Assembly (NCBI RefSeq): GCF_021134715.1
Contig: NC_060026.1
Span: 11,647,001 to 11,711,000, forward strand
Reading direction: 5' to 3'
Source of the DNA: Daphnia pulex
Lineage: Eukaryota > Arthropoda > Branchiopoda > Diplostraca > Daphniidae
Length of the DNA stretch: 64,000 nt
Numbering within the stretch: the stretch's first letter is position 1; the number at the start of each line of letters is the position of its first letter. Shown in pieces: positions 40,101-50,686 of the stretch. The notes under the pieces are model-generated. The model was not told the origin of the DNA, searched no databases, and saw only the letters and a list, made by a program, of their open reading frames with translations. Made by a program: the position numbers and the translations under genes.

Positions 40101-41861
40101 GACGCAAGAAGAGCAGTTCGCCAAAGACAAGACCATCATGGAATTACAAGAGTACGTAGTTCTCTCTGCAGCATTAAAGGATTAGAGATTTTCTTCATTC
40201 AATCAAAAGCTCATTCATTATATAATCTCGTCTTTTTTCGTTCTTTCTTTCTTGGCCGGTGGTTATATTGTCGACATGGTGGACTTACACACAGGGCGTT
40301 AAGAGTGGAACGATCCAAGCGTGCGCAAGCCAGCGCGGATGAGCGAAGCGCAAATCAAGATCCTCGAGGCCAGAACCGATCACAGGTTTATAATTTGCAT
40401 AATTCTAAAGCTTGGCGTATTAATCGTGAATACTAATCATTAACAACAAATCACATACTACGAATGGCTGCTTTCTAACTCTTAAACTGTATACATAACA
40501 AACAAACGTTTCAGCCCGGCGCCTCCGTTCCGGGGGTGCAAGCCTTAACCAACGCTGGCGGATTCCTAAAAAGCCTCTTCTAATCCACAAAATCATGACA
40601 TCAACATCTTTTTTTTTTATCATTATTTTTATTTTTATTTCAATTTCATTTCTATTTATTTATTATTATTTCTTTTTCATTAAAAAATTTTATTTCAACC
40701 ATTTCCTTCCATCCTCGAATTTCGTTTGTGCAAATCTCATTATCATTATTGCCTGCACTTTGGTTGCCCGTTGCGTGCATGGTTTACTCGGTTGGAATCC
40801 AATTTCGTTTTGTTGAGTTTTCATCATTTTGATTCGTGTCCTGGAAATGACGTCGGCCCAGACGACGGAAGAGAGCGACCAAGGGAATTCGTCGGATGCT
40901 ACGGTGCAGAAGCGAGAGGATTGGCTGTCTCAAAGGAAGGATGAGCTGGAAGACGTCATTCAACAGCTGGAGGAAGTGATCCGCATCAAAGAGTTTGCCA
41001 TCGATCGACTGACGAAAGAGCTGGGCGACGTACGAGACCAATCCGCTTTGCTGGAAGGTCAGCGGACGAGGAGTCTGGATCAGAAAGAAGACCGGATCGA
41101 AGAGCTGGAAGAAGCTCTCAGGGAGAGTGTTCGCATCACAGCTGATCGTGAAGTGGCCCTCGACGCTGAGACTCAACAGCGGACGATCCTCGACCAAAAG
41201 GTTCTCTCTTCTTCTTTTTGTCAAAGAATGCCTGACTTTTCTTAATTGCCATTTCCCATTCACCCGCGTATATGACATTCTTGATTTCTTCCATCCATCG
41301 TGTTCAGGTGGGGCGGCTAGAGCAGCGATTGCAGTCGATGCATAACGCCAAGAGTTTGAAATGCCGTCAGTGTCGACCGAACCGGCTGCGACTCCAGGAG
41401 CTCCAGTCCCGGTTGAGTCAATTGCTGTCAGAAAGGAGAGGCCACCTCCACGAACTCTTCGACATGAAGTAATATATCTGTCAAAAAATAAAAACGAATT
41501 GTTAAACAAATTGAATGTCAATCTGACAGGCAAGAAGCTTTAGAGGCTGCCATCAGTGAACGAGACGCACAGCTCGGCTTGCTCGAAGTCTCCGGCATCA
41601 AAACAGCCAGGGCTGCGGAACGCGCCGACGATTTAAGAGCCGATCGGAAGCGACTGATGCAAATGATGAAACAACAGGTAATACACAGCATCAGGAAATA
41701 TATTTGTTTAAATGATTATAGTCGAGTTATATTTTACGCAGAACGAGAAACGAGTCAAATTGTTACTCGAATACGAAGATGAGAATCTTGCCGGCATCGA
41801 CGGTGACGATTTCCACGCAGGAGACTCTACGGAAGACAGTGATGATCCGGTATGCAAATGA
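22182..41861 (+). CDS. brp: Bruchpilot / ELKS-CAST (ERC) family active-zone scaffold
   Basis: About 20 phase-consistent coding exons: 22182-22964, 27258-27416, 27664-27760, then 28217-28272 or 29579-29718 plus 31077-31430. Next come 32660-32827, 32905-33072, 33411-33479, 33588-34103, 34202-34369, 35370-35594, 35829-35981, 36236-36424 and 36761-39388. The end is 39733-40151, 40295-40385, 40862-41200, 41308-41468, 41530-41677 and 41742-41861. The product is about 2218 aa by the short path or 2364 aa by the long path. The first ~190 residues are Gly/Arg/Met-rich. The ELKS signature SFWSPELKKERA-type segment (here TFWSPELKKERALRKEE) follows near residue 225. The rest is almost unbroken coiled coil with insect-BRP-like stretches such as HQDYQRHIAVLKESL and IENLEDLLKEKDNQVDMAR. 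The family builds the presynaptic cytomatrix (T-bars in flies) and clusters calcium channels and vesicles. The ATG at 22182 is chosen because the frame is open and Gly-rich up to the conserved region. Confidence 0.95.
22965..27257 (+). other. First large intron of bruchpilot
   Basis: A GTCAGT donor and a CTTGTAG acceptor bound 4.3 kb with no supported nested gene. It contains a GA run near 23175, CTTCC repeats near 23495, and scattered CA and CAG tracts. A long intron near the 5' end may hold enhancers or an internal promoter, but nothing in the sequence proves it. Confidence 0.65.
28217..28272 (+). other. brp: Alternative brp exon (short path)
   Basis: This 56-bp exon is entered in phase 1 and left in phase 0. 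With the preceding Gly codon it reads GKEEERLMMHQMQALAQKQ and joins directly to IEELRMEIGKRDQELLAMGA in the exon at 32660. From memory, Drosophila BRP has a closely similar stretch at this point, so this is the BRP-like path. It cannot be combined in frame with the exon at 29579. Confidence 0.8.
29579..29718 (+). other. brp: Alternative brp exon (long path)
   Basis: This 140-bp exon has a CAATAG acceptor and a GTAAGC donor. It is entered in phase 1 and left in phase 0, like the 56-bp exon at 28217. It encodes a coiled-coil segment with FERLRSRLNESQTQTRYLQS. Equal phases make the two exons natural mutually exclusive alternatives. It would continue into the exon at 31077. Confidence 0.75.
31077..31430 (+). 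other. brp: brp exon of the long path with Ala/Gln-rich segment
   Basis: This 354-bp phase-0 exon encodes coiled coil (LLETKESRIAVMERDISLLE), then Gln-rich, Pro/Thr-rich and Ala-rich stretches ending HSPVNNGQTAQHKDA before GTAAGT. The coil part resembles the KISSLERNIRDLEDE region of vertebrate ELKS (from memory). The acceptor, an A-run followed by AG, has a poor pyrimidine tract, so the left boundary is the least certain part. Confidence 0.65.
36761..39388 (+). other. brp: Giant coiled-coil exon of brp
   Basis: A single 2628-bp exon encodes 876 residues, nearly all Glu/Lys/Arg/Gln/Leu heptads (repeated patterns of the type ERxKxELE and DRLxxE). It ends in poly-Gln patches (residues around 39060-39160) and then SQLEMLVNELSNRQ before GTATAC. 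It corresponds to the extended rod that in flies reaches from the active-zone membrane into the cytoplasm. GC content is clearly higher than in the flanking introns. Confidence 0.9.
40515..40583 (+). other. brp: Alternative terminal coding exon of brp
   Basis: A TTTCAG acceptor is followed by an open frame in the phase left by the exon ending at 40385. It encodes 22 residues, PGASVPGVQALTNAGGFLKS then LF, and a TAA stop. A transcript ending here would give about 1985 aa, close to the length of fly BRP. In Drosophila the last 17 BRP residues tether synaptic vesicles (brp-nude allele), so a dedicated short C-terminal exon is plausible. An ATTAAA lies near 40679. Use of the exon is inferred. Confidence 0.65.
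40862..41861 (+). other. brp: brp exons encoding the vertebrate-ELKS-like C-terminus
   Basis: Four exons (40862-41200, 41308-41468, 41530-41677, 41742-41861) read in phase from the exon ending at 40385. They contain HLHELFDMKQEALEAAISER then DAQLGLLEVS, which matches the C-terminal block of mammalian ERC proteins (EILEMKQEALLAAISEKDAN, from memory). The protein ends DSTEDSDDPVCK. The GIWA RIM-binding tail of mammalian CAST/ELKS-alpha is absent, unless a further exon is spliced from the possible donor at DDP (GTATGC). Confidence 0.85.
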
Positions 41862-44404
41862 ATGGAGCAATATACACACGCGTTCCGTCGATGAAATCGA
41901 TCGTCGTTCAGTGCGCTAACTATACTTGTCAAACGATGGAGACAAATAATTCAGTGAATACTACAGAACATATCTCTGTAAAATGGTATTATCTCGCATT
42001 CGAATTTCTTTGATTCATTTCTGGAGACAACAAGACAAAAAAAAAAAACGTATAGTTAAATATGATTATTAGTCAACTGCCAATTGTTCAGCGTTTGATG
42101 GCCAATAATTTTCAACCACTTTTATGTTTCGAGTTGTTTCTATATATTAGACTCTATCGTCATGTTCTCCATTCGTCATCTTTAAAAAAAAATCCTTTCA
42201 ACACCTTTGTCCCGATTTCGCAGAGGATTGTTCATTATACTATAAATACATATACAGTGTTCCGAGATGATGAATCCTCCAACGAGTCTGTGCCCCGCCC
42301 AAACAACAACAACAACAAAAAATAAATAAAAAAAAAAAACACGATAACAATGATTAGTCATAGCTAATAGGCTATAATGTAAAGTGCACAATATTATATT
42401 GACTGAAGTTTTAATTGTTAATCGTTTCTGATTCTTCCTTACGCTGCCCGCGCATTCGTCGTGTCCGTCACTCCCTCTTTCTCTCTCTCTTCTCTTCTCG
42501 TTTGTTTGTTTAAACTTATTCTTAAAATTAAACAATGGCACTGGCAAGTCTCGGACCGATAGGGCAAGATGAAGAAGTGAATCAATATTTACAACATTTC
42601 TGAACTTGTGTGTGTGTGTGTGACTGTGTGAGAGTGTGTAGTTTGAGTGCGCGAATGTCGACATTCTTTATGATTTGCCAAGCCTTTCTCTGCCCTCTTT
42701 CTCTCTATTTATTCTCCCCCAAACATTTTTGATGTATTGACGTTCAGCCATCATCTGACCCGACCTGACAGGTTTAATATTTCACTCGACCTACCTTTTT
42801 TCGCGTAATTAACACTGTTTAGTTCATCCAATACTATTGTTTTGTTTTTTTTCAAAAATTTCTCTCATCGCGTTCCAGAAAAAAATATTCTATATTTATG
42901 TTTTGATTTTTGGGTTGGATTTCCCTTTTTCTTGACGTTGGCCGTCTTCTCTCCACAATCTCTGAAAGTGCGGTCATAAACACCGGTTGTTCATCGTTGT
43001 TGTTACATACACTTCTCCGCTAATTGTAGCCTACTTTTGTCAGATTATTAATTGACAAGATCGGTTGTTGTGGTAAAGGATTTTCACAGGTGTGCTGGAC
43101 AAAACTACAAAAGCAAAATATAATCTGATATCTCGATGAAAAGAGTAGCATTCTTTTTCATCATCGAGACAGAAAATGTGACAAAAGCTTAAAACTACAA
43201 AACTACAGCCGCACAAAATTAATTCGGGAAATTCATTTTGCAAATGATTATTGGTGGACCGTGGACGTTTACCGTATGAACAGAGTAATAGATAAAAGCA
43301 ATTGACATTATCATTTTATCACCATCATTATTGGCACGATAAATTGATCGGCATCATTAATTGACACCATCGTAATTGGCATCGATAGATATGCCGCAGT
43401 AGATATGACATATGATGACATGACATGACATGACATCATCATTCAATGATGAAGTCTCTTTACCCCACAATAATTTTGTCAACGTCTCGTCTTTTTGACT
43501 CACGAACCTCCTCTAGCCCTGATGCCTTACTACAACACGACTCGATTCACCAATTTTTTCAATTGAACAAATGACCTATAGAATGGACTTTGACATTCGT
43601 TTGCTTTAAGGCCGATTCATTATTCCGAAGGAAAATGCTCCTATTACGCCGGAAGACGTTAGCCGTTGTCGAGAAAAATCTCGCATTGCCACTATGAAAT
43701 CCATTCACAAAAAGACGAAAGCGGTTGTCTGGATGGTCACCCATTGCAATACATAGAGTCAAAGAGAAACGCACATCACAGAGTTGGGAAAATACATCGA
43801 AGTTGACAGCCCTTTTGACCCGCAACCGATACTGTCCACGTTACGTTTTATACAGTTCTTACCCAAAGTGCTACGAAATGCTAGAGTTAACTTACAGATT
43901 TACAAATTCTACTTCTCTTTTGAAAATTTCATTTGTCCAGATAACGTGAAAAATTCTTCAAAATTGGTCAATATTTAGTTCCCATCGTCTACGGTGGGGC
44001 CGATTATGCCCGACACGCGCCGACCCATTCTTACATCGACGCCTGCCAGTTTAAACGGAATGAGATTTGGCTGCTTTTATATCTCTATATTTCAATTATT
44101 CAGCATCAGCAACGACAAGCTATTTAATCGACGATCCTCGGTCAAATTTTTGGAAAATTCGTCGCAAAGCAAAAAAAAAAACGATTTGCATTATACTTCA
44201 GAACTATATAAAAAAAAGGAGACTAAATGTCATTAGAGATAATGTAATATTTTTAATGTGTGTATGTGTTTAATTATTTTATTACTAGCCTGCCTTTAAC
44301 TAGGTAAGAGTAAGAGTAGGCTGGAAATATTTTTGTTGCGAATATTTTGTTTTCTTTTTTCACCAGATGGATGACGGATCGCTTTTTAACTTTCAAATCC
44401 AGTC
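41862..44404 (+). other. brp 3' UTR and downstream non-coding sequence
   Basis: AT-rich sequence follows the brp stop, with clustered AATAAA-like signals near 42320-42335 and a CA/TG tract near 42610. A small tandem ATGAC repeat lies at 43419-43440. Around 43300-43390 short ATTGGCA/ATTGACA-type units recur imperfectly. No coding gene is supported. Confidence 0.5.
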
Positions 44405-44458
44405 GTGGTTTTTATTCTACCAAGGTCAGTTGCTGGCTTGTTGCTTGCTGGTATAAAA

Positions 44459-46005
44459 ATGGATACCGTTAAATACCAAGGTGTAGAATTTGAACTATTT
44501 CCTCGTTTAAATGGATTGAATGATTTGTTTTATAAAAATGGACGAGTTTATCAAAAGCGTGTTGAAAAAATTGGTGGTAAACCCCGTTGGGGTATGTTTT
44601 GTGCAAGGGGTTATCAACTCTATTACCCCTCGGATTTTTGGATAGTTTTGAGGGATGTTTCCAACGTTGGAAACCAAGGAAAACTTGAAAAAAGGTTAAA
44701 AGGGTAGGGCCATTATTTGACTAGTTAGGAAAGGTAAAAAAAATAAGGAAAGGGGAAATATTTGGAAAACCCACGGAACATTTGCAATTTTTCTATTAGA
44801 AAAACTGGAAAAAGGGGCGGATCAGGGGTAAAAACCAAGAAAGAGTCAGTAGCAAAACTAGCGCAAGTAGTATCCTGCATGGAAACTTGGACAGCCGCTA
44901 GGGGTTCTACGCAGGATACTCGTAAGAACCACCTAGCGGCTGTCCCAGTTTTCATGCAAGAACTTCAGGCAACGCAAAAGTAGCCGTATTCAAATTTCGC
45001 GCGGACATCGATAGTGAAATCTGACAACGTTTTCGACGTAAAAAAGGGGGGAGTAAGGAAAGAAAATGTGGTAAAAAGTGGGGTATTATCTTGTAATATT
45101 TCCAGTTTTTCCAAATTTTCCAATTTTTCTAATGGAAAAGGGGAAAAAGGTATAAGAATAAGAAATGGACATAGAGAAATTGGAAATTTGTGGACAAAGG
45201 TTAGAGAGGGAACAGTACGGAAATTTAACAAGAATACCGCGCTGTTTTGGTTACTTCACTGTGCGTGGTAATAACAATTTCCTAGAAAAATTAGAGTTGA
45301 CAACCCCTCGGTTTTGTGCGAATGGTTTGGTGAACGTAAATGCGAACGGAGTCAAAATGGCGGTGGAAAGGGCTGGTTGTAATGGTACTCAAAATTCCCC
45401 TGAATTATGTGAACATGAGGTTGGAGCGGGGGTCTATGCCCTTCATCATCTTTTCCGAGCAACAAAGATTGCTCTTTGTGTTTTAAAGTTGGATGGGATT
45501 TGTCCCAAGTTGTTGAAGTCAGAAGTGCTGTCCGTAATGCGGAAAATACAAATCAAGTATTATCCAGGCGAATCATATGACTTGGACGTTTTTTATAAAC
45601 AACGAGAAAGTGCTATCAAGTTTATTCGTGCAAATGGTATTAACCGTGGAAGACTTCATCGGCAATTGAAATCGAGTACAACAATAGGAAGAACGTCGTA
45701 ATCCCGGATTTAAGGCCTTGGTGGAGGAGATAGAAGAGGAGATTCAACGAGCTCAAGATGAATTATATGCTTCTGTGCCTATTATTCCTATTACGGAAAA
45801 CCCCAGAGTGGCTGCTGTGCGGGACTGTGCTGTTGCCTATGCCCTTGCTAGGGGGCACGAATTCGTCATGGTGGAGTTCCATGTACGAGGTCGGGATGGT
45901 AGATTGGCAAAGATCATAATAGAGCCACTTAAAGAGTGATGAAGGAAGTGTTCCTGCTTATTGAATCATAATTTAATATGACGAATTGTGAAATGTTGGA
46001 ATAAA
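44459..46005 (+). pseudogene. Cluster of broken ORFs of an unrecognised, probably mobile or lineage-specific family
   Basis: Five consecutive plus-strand frames carry protein-like sequence broken by stops and frame changes: 44459-44707, 44762-44983, 45014-45271, 45165-45701 and 45718-45939. The first (MDTVKYQGVEFELFPRLNGL...) contains FYKNGRVYQKR followed by RWGMFCAR, weakly like a FLYWCH zinc-finger core but lacking the canonical Cys/His set. The fourth has CNGTQNSPELCEHEVGAGVY. The fifth (IEEEIQRAQDELYASVPIIP) is shifted by +1 relative to the fourth. AATAAA follows at about 45999. A TATAAAA lies just before the first ATG. I do not recognise the family. Loss of one continuous frame suggests a decayed gene or transposon product, though introns cannot be excluded. 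Confidence 0.4.
44869..44958. repeat. Imperfect inverted repeat (hairpin)
   Basis: Arms 44877-44908 and 44925-44958 are near-complementary, sharing GGACAGCCGCTAGG and its complement. The loop contains GCAGGATACT, which is itself complementary to AGTATCCTGC at 44869-44878. Two competing stems are therefore possible. It lies inside one of the broken ORFs. Confidence 0.75.
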
Positions 46006-49000
46006 TTTTTTTTTTAATTACTGATTTTGTCTTTTCATTTATGTGATTGTTCCATTAGTAGTGTACCAAAAATTGAGATTTATGGGTAGCGTACGGTTGG
46101 AATGCCGCGTTCGTGTGAAGTTGAACAAGCGGGGGGTGAGTTGAAAAAAATTGAGTTTGTAAAAGAATATTGAATACACGAATAGGTGGTTTAGGAGCAT
46201 AAAAAGTTAAATTTTTGTGTTTGGAGAGTTAAACGATTAGTTAATATTCGGTAAGTATGGTGCTCTACACGTGAGTTGAAAAAACGGGGGTTGGTTCGAG
46301 ATAGATTACTAATATAAGTTAATGGGTGGACCACCAGGTGGCGGTAGGTAGGGGAGAGTAGTAAGGGTTGGCACCATTTTTTCAATTTTCTCTCCCATTT
46401 CCCTCCATCAATACCTTTTTCTTTTTGATATCTTTTGGTCTTAAAAAAAGAGCAAAAATTCTATTATCTTGAAAGTATTTTTTGAAAATTTTATTAGTTA
46501 CAATTCCAGCGTTATTAAAGTTATTAAACGAAAAAAATGACGCAACATGCCCCTCCAACGGGGTCCTTTGGCTTTTCAATAATTCTAATGGGAGAACAGC
46601 CAATACGGGGGTTGATTTGAAACCTCGATTTTGATAAAATGAATCATAATAACAACAATTTATTTTTTCAGGGTGGTTTTTATATAATTCCCTTGGTTAG
46701 TTTTTAATATCCATAAATGATTTGAGCTAATTCAAAAATTCAGTTATTCTGAGCAATGGAATTTTCCATAAGCCAACTAGCCCTACGGTGAAAGGCAGAA
46801 ATAGCAAGGAAATAACAAGGAAGTCTACACACAATTTATTTTAAGCCACTATAGTTTTTTTTTCTGTTTACGCCTTTACATACAATTGACAGAGGATAAA
46901 ATTCTCTATTTGTATTTCACTAGTATTTTTAAAAACTTTTATTATTATTAAAAAAAAAAATTATCTGAAAAAGCTTTTCGAAAAATCTTACAGATCAGAA
47001 AAGTCAAAAAATGTTTTTACTTTTTATCTTCAGAACGTCTAGTCACATATTCTTCAAATTTCCAATATTAGTGCGCATGATAATGATGCACACATGGTTA
47101 AAAGCTAAATTTTTAAAATTAAATACAGAGCTAAATAATTATAAAAGACCGACCTGCCCCCAGGCCTTTTAACCCCACTCTCCCCTAAGGATCAGTAAAA
47201 GAAATCAAAAGTTAATTCAAAGTATATTTTTTTGAAATGCTCTTGAAATTGAAATACAAGTTATTCTGTGGAGTAAAAAACTTGTGGCTAAAATCATTTC
47301 TTATTCGAATTTCTTTGATTGATTTCTGCTGGAGACATAACACAACAAGACAAAATGTATATTTAAATATGATTATTAGTCAATTGTCAATTGTTTATTG
47401 CGGTTTATGGGCCGTTTACCTTTTTACCAACAAACCTATCAATGCCATCATCTAACATCAATTTATAACGAAAAATCTGTAATTGCATTTTGCATAATTA
47501 TAAAGTTACGCAATATTATTTCTATCGAAACTGAAACACTGCCAATTTTTCGAATTTTATTCCCAATTTTTTTTTAGTAAATGATATTGGGTTGTGGTTG
47601 CACCAAACTTTGAGTAAAAACTATCCAAGATGGCAACCTCGAACCACTCAGCCAGTCTCCATGTTCAATTTCCTGTAATGCTACGTTCAGACTACAGCTT
47701 CCGTAATACGCGTCTTACGCATAACGTAAATTTGGTTTCAGCAACCATGAAGTGGAATGCAACCAACCTTCATTTGTGAAGAAACAGTTGCTTAAACCAA
47801 AAATTCGTTATACGTAATACGTAAAACGCTGAAAAAGGCTGTATTGAGAGCGGAAACTATCTCTCCATATCCATGGTAGGGAAGAGCGGAGTAAAACAGG
47901 ACACGTACCAAACAGGCCTGTAGCAGTTACGGGTCTTGGTGATGATGAACAGGGGGAAAAATACTGGGATGTTTTCAATGTCAATTTCTATATGTGACAA
48001 AAAAATCATCATGACATATTACATGAGTTATAGAGAGAAAAAAAGGGCTGGCTTATCTAAGATTCCGACTTCTCCTTCTGGTATCGAAACTGTCCAGTCC
48101 TCCCCCCGACGTAATTGTCGCTTCATTCCAAATCCCCGCGAACTGTAACAAAAAAGGGGGAAAACAAATACAGATTTGGAATGATGCGACAACTCTGCAC
48201 GAGGATAAATGAAGGGAGAAAACGAATAAAGCTGGCTGTTCTTTCCTTGTAATGTTTAGTCGTCTGTTACATAGCAACATGCATGTGTTAATATGCGAAA
48301 CCATGGTTTGCAACTCAACAATTGAGTATATTTTTTATCAAATTAAAAAAGCACATTTTATAGGGTATTATCACATGATTCACATATTATGGAATATGTA
48401 AAGAATGAGGGGAGACCTACTTTAGATCATAACATAAAACATCTTCAAATTAAGATGATCAAAGAAGGCAAATTTATAACTGCACCCTTTGTTTCATTTC
48501 GCCATCTGCTCCTTTCATATAATTATGTCAATGTTTCTGAACTATGCTATTCCAAGATATCCCTCCATTGACTTTTAAAAATTTCATGACAAACGTTTGG
48601 TGGAATTTGAGGACCAGAGAAACGAGGAAACGAGGGAAAAATAAATAGAAGCGGAATACAAAAGGTTAAAGTAGTAAAAAACATACACGAGTCATCAAAC
48701 ATATGTGAATTTTTGACCTTCAACTTCATTTATCAGTGGCCAATGGTCAATTGTAGTGTCCATTAGTTTTTGCAAATCTTATGTCCAATCATAGGGCAAG
48801 CCGCCGCCGAAGCAACTTGGTTTTTTTCAAATGTGATTCAAACACATGTGGGTCTGGGTCTATGGAGTAACGGTTGATCGAAAATGACAGTAATCCCGGA
48901 AGTCAAGTTTATAAGGAGTTTCGCATAGTTTCAAAACATTTTTTTTGCCATAAAAAACCTTTTCGCGTCCTACAAAAGGCAGAGAGCTTGGTCATGCCCA

Positions 49001-49211
49001 CATAGCTCCTAAAAACTGAAAGATCCATGAGGGACAATTTTCTATGTAAATACAAGGACAACTTTTACCAGGGATGACAAGGGAATGGGAAGTGGGAGAA
49101 AGCACAGGAGAATAACGTCAGAACATTGGAATAAAATCACCATGAAGGATTTCAACTGAACAGATGAAAAATAATTAAAAAAACCCAGAGAACAAATAAG
49201 AGGAAGGAGAA
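46006..49211. other. AT-rich region without supported genes
   Basis: I see no recognisable gene. A minus-strand frame ending at 48053 follows an acceptor (GTTACAG at about 48147) and could be a terminal exon, but I cannot identify it. A degraded copy of brp 3' sequence lies at 47297-47410. Confidence 0.4.
47297..47410 (+). repeat. Partial duplicate of brp 3' UTR sequence
   Basis: The segment shares TTCGAATTTCTTTGATT, ACAACAAGACAAAA and AATATGATTATTAGTCAA in the same order with 41999-42105 downstream of the brp stop. It differs by small indels and substitutions. It is a diverged segmental copy about 5.3 kb away in the same orientation. Confidence 0.7.
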
Positions 49212-49214
49212 TGA

Positions 49215-49323
49215 GATAGTTAGCTGCATCATGGAAGAGACGGCAGGTACCGTCTGTCAATGTCCGCGGACAAATTAATTTTTTGTCTCCGTCAAGAAGG
49301 TAAACAGGAGAAGACATATTCAA
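49215..49323 (-). repeat. Copy 1 of a duplicated coding-like segment
   Basis: The minus strand encodes MSSPVYLLDGDKKLICPRTL then TDGTCRLFHDAA. A second copy lies at 50211-50311. The few differences in the shared stretch include synonymous third-position changes plus Cys to Ser, as expected for a once-coding sequence. The flanks diverge abruptly, and no donor site sits at the break. Family unknown. Confidence 0.5.
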
Positions 49324-50210
49324 GAGCTTTGGCGCTCGTTACGCCAGCTCCGATAGCCAGGGCCAGGAGCCAGGTCAGTAGGACAAGCCATTGACTGGTT
49401 CGAGGAGTGCAAATAGGGTAACGACCGATCGGCAGGGTGGCGGCCAGAACACGATCAATCTGCAATAAGCATGCATCAAATAGCTATTTAGTAAAAAATA
49501 AAATAAAATAAAAATAATAAAATAAAAAGGAAAGAGAATATCCAATAGAGTAGCAACAAAAAAATAAATAGAAACCCTGGGATGCTCCTCTTCCAGCAAT
49601 CTTATTGTGACTTATAAAATACAGACTCGATCAACACAAGAGCAGCAGCAGCCAACTCTCATCCGCGAGTTGCCTTGGCAATCGCGATCAAATTGACGTT
49701 AGAGTTGGCCTTGCGGAGTCCTCCATGCGGATATCTCGTTCATGTCATCATCTTTCTTTCCAACCCGATATTCCATCCCCCCTTCCCCACCACTACACTT
49801 TCTTTTCTTCTTGATAATCGTTAGTAGTAGTACTTCTGCCGTTGATGCTGCTGCTGCTGCTGTGTAGTTGTGCACTTTTTTTTCCTTCTCTTTTCGTTCG
49901 TCAATGGAAATCCAGAAGGCACAAACCCAGCGTCATCCGCTGATCAATATAAAAATTCCGGCTGAGAGATGTTCTTTTGATTTTTGCTTTTAAACCCTCT
50001 TTTTTCTTTCGTAACTTTTCTACTTAAAGACGTCTTCTTTTAAACAAAGCAACGATATTGTCTACGATGTATGTAAAAAAGTAAAGAAAGAGAGAGTTGA
50101 AAGGTATGGTTCGTCTATCCCTATAGCTCTTTTCTCTTCGGGGCACGTCTAAAATGCTAACGAAGACAGCAGTCAACAAACAACGACATGGAACCTTGTT
50201 CTTTGACAAT

Positions 50211-50311
50211 GCTGCATCATGGAAAAGACGGCTGGTACCGTCTGTCAATGTCCGCGGGCAAATTAATTTTTTGTCTCCGTCAAGAAGGTAAACAGGAGAA
50301 GACATATTCAA
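50211..50311 (-). repeat. Copy 2 of the duplicated coding-like segment
   Basis: This copy is nearly identical to the one at 49215-49323, with Ser in place of Cys near its end. It lies directly beyond the degenerate repeat exon of the RRM gene. It may be part of that gene's ancestral 3' region or a separate mobile duplicate. Confidence 0.5.
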
Positions 50312-50329
50312 GAAAGCAACAGTTCAGCT

Positions 50330-50686
50330 TGCTTCCTTGGTGTCACTAGCGGCTTGTGACGACCAACTCTCCCGGAGGGCTAGGCGAAAGGGAGTCTTCT
50401 CGATTAGCACCTTCTTCCTGGAGAATGGGAGAGTTGGGTTGAAGAGTGGGTTATCCATCCACTCCACCAGCACCTGCTTCCTGATAAGAACTGAGTTGAA
50501 ACGGTTCATCTCCTAGGCCAGCGCCCCTTCTGCTTGAGAAGCAGTTGACTGGAGTGGTTGATTCCCTACACTAGTATCTTCTGCCAGAGGAGAACTTGGC
50601 TGAAGCAGTCCACTCTCTACGCCAGCGCCTTCTGCCAGAGAAGCACATGGCTGAAGAGGTTCATCCCCTACGACAGAAATGTCTTT
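50330..50686 (-). pseudogene. Degenerate 3' array of LQPS-type repeats of the RRM gene
   Basis: On the minus strand, past the in-frame TGA at 50689-50687, the frame continues with units of about 19-20 residues. Examples are DEPLQPCASLAEG, ESGLLQPSSPLAEDTS and NQPLQSTASQAEG. It then meets a TAG, and the repeat resumes one frame over (DEPFQLSSYQEAGAGG, TLQPNSPILQEEG) with further stops. This is an eroded continuation of the repeat carried by the 66-bp exons to the right. Read-through or a nearby alternative acceptor could still use part of it. Confidence 0.6.

Noticed and set aside
43415..43445. ATGAC tandem units considered as a possible CRISPR or regulatory array
   Set aside because: The units are only 5 bp and contiguous without spacers, so this is a simple microsatellite.
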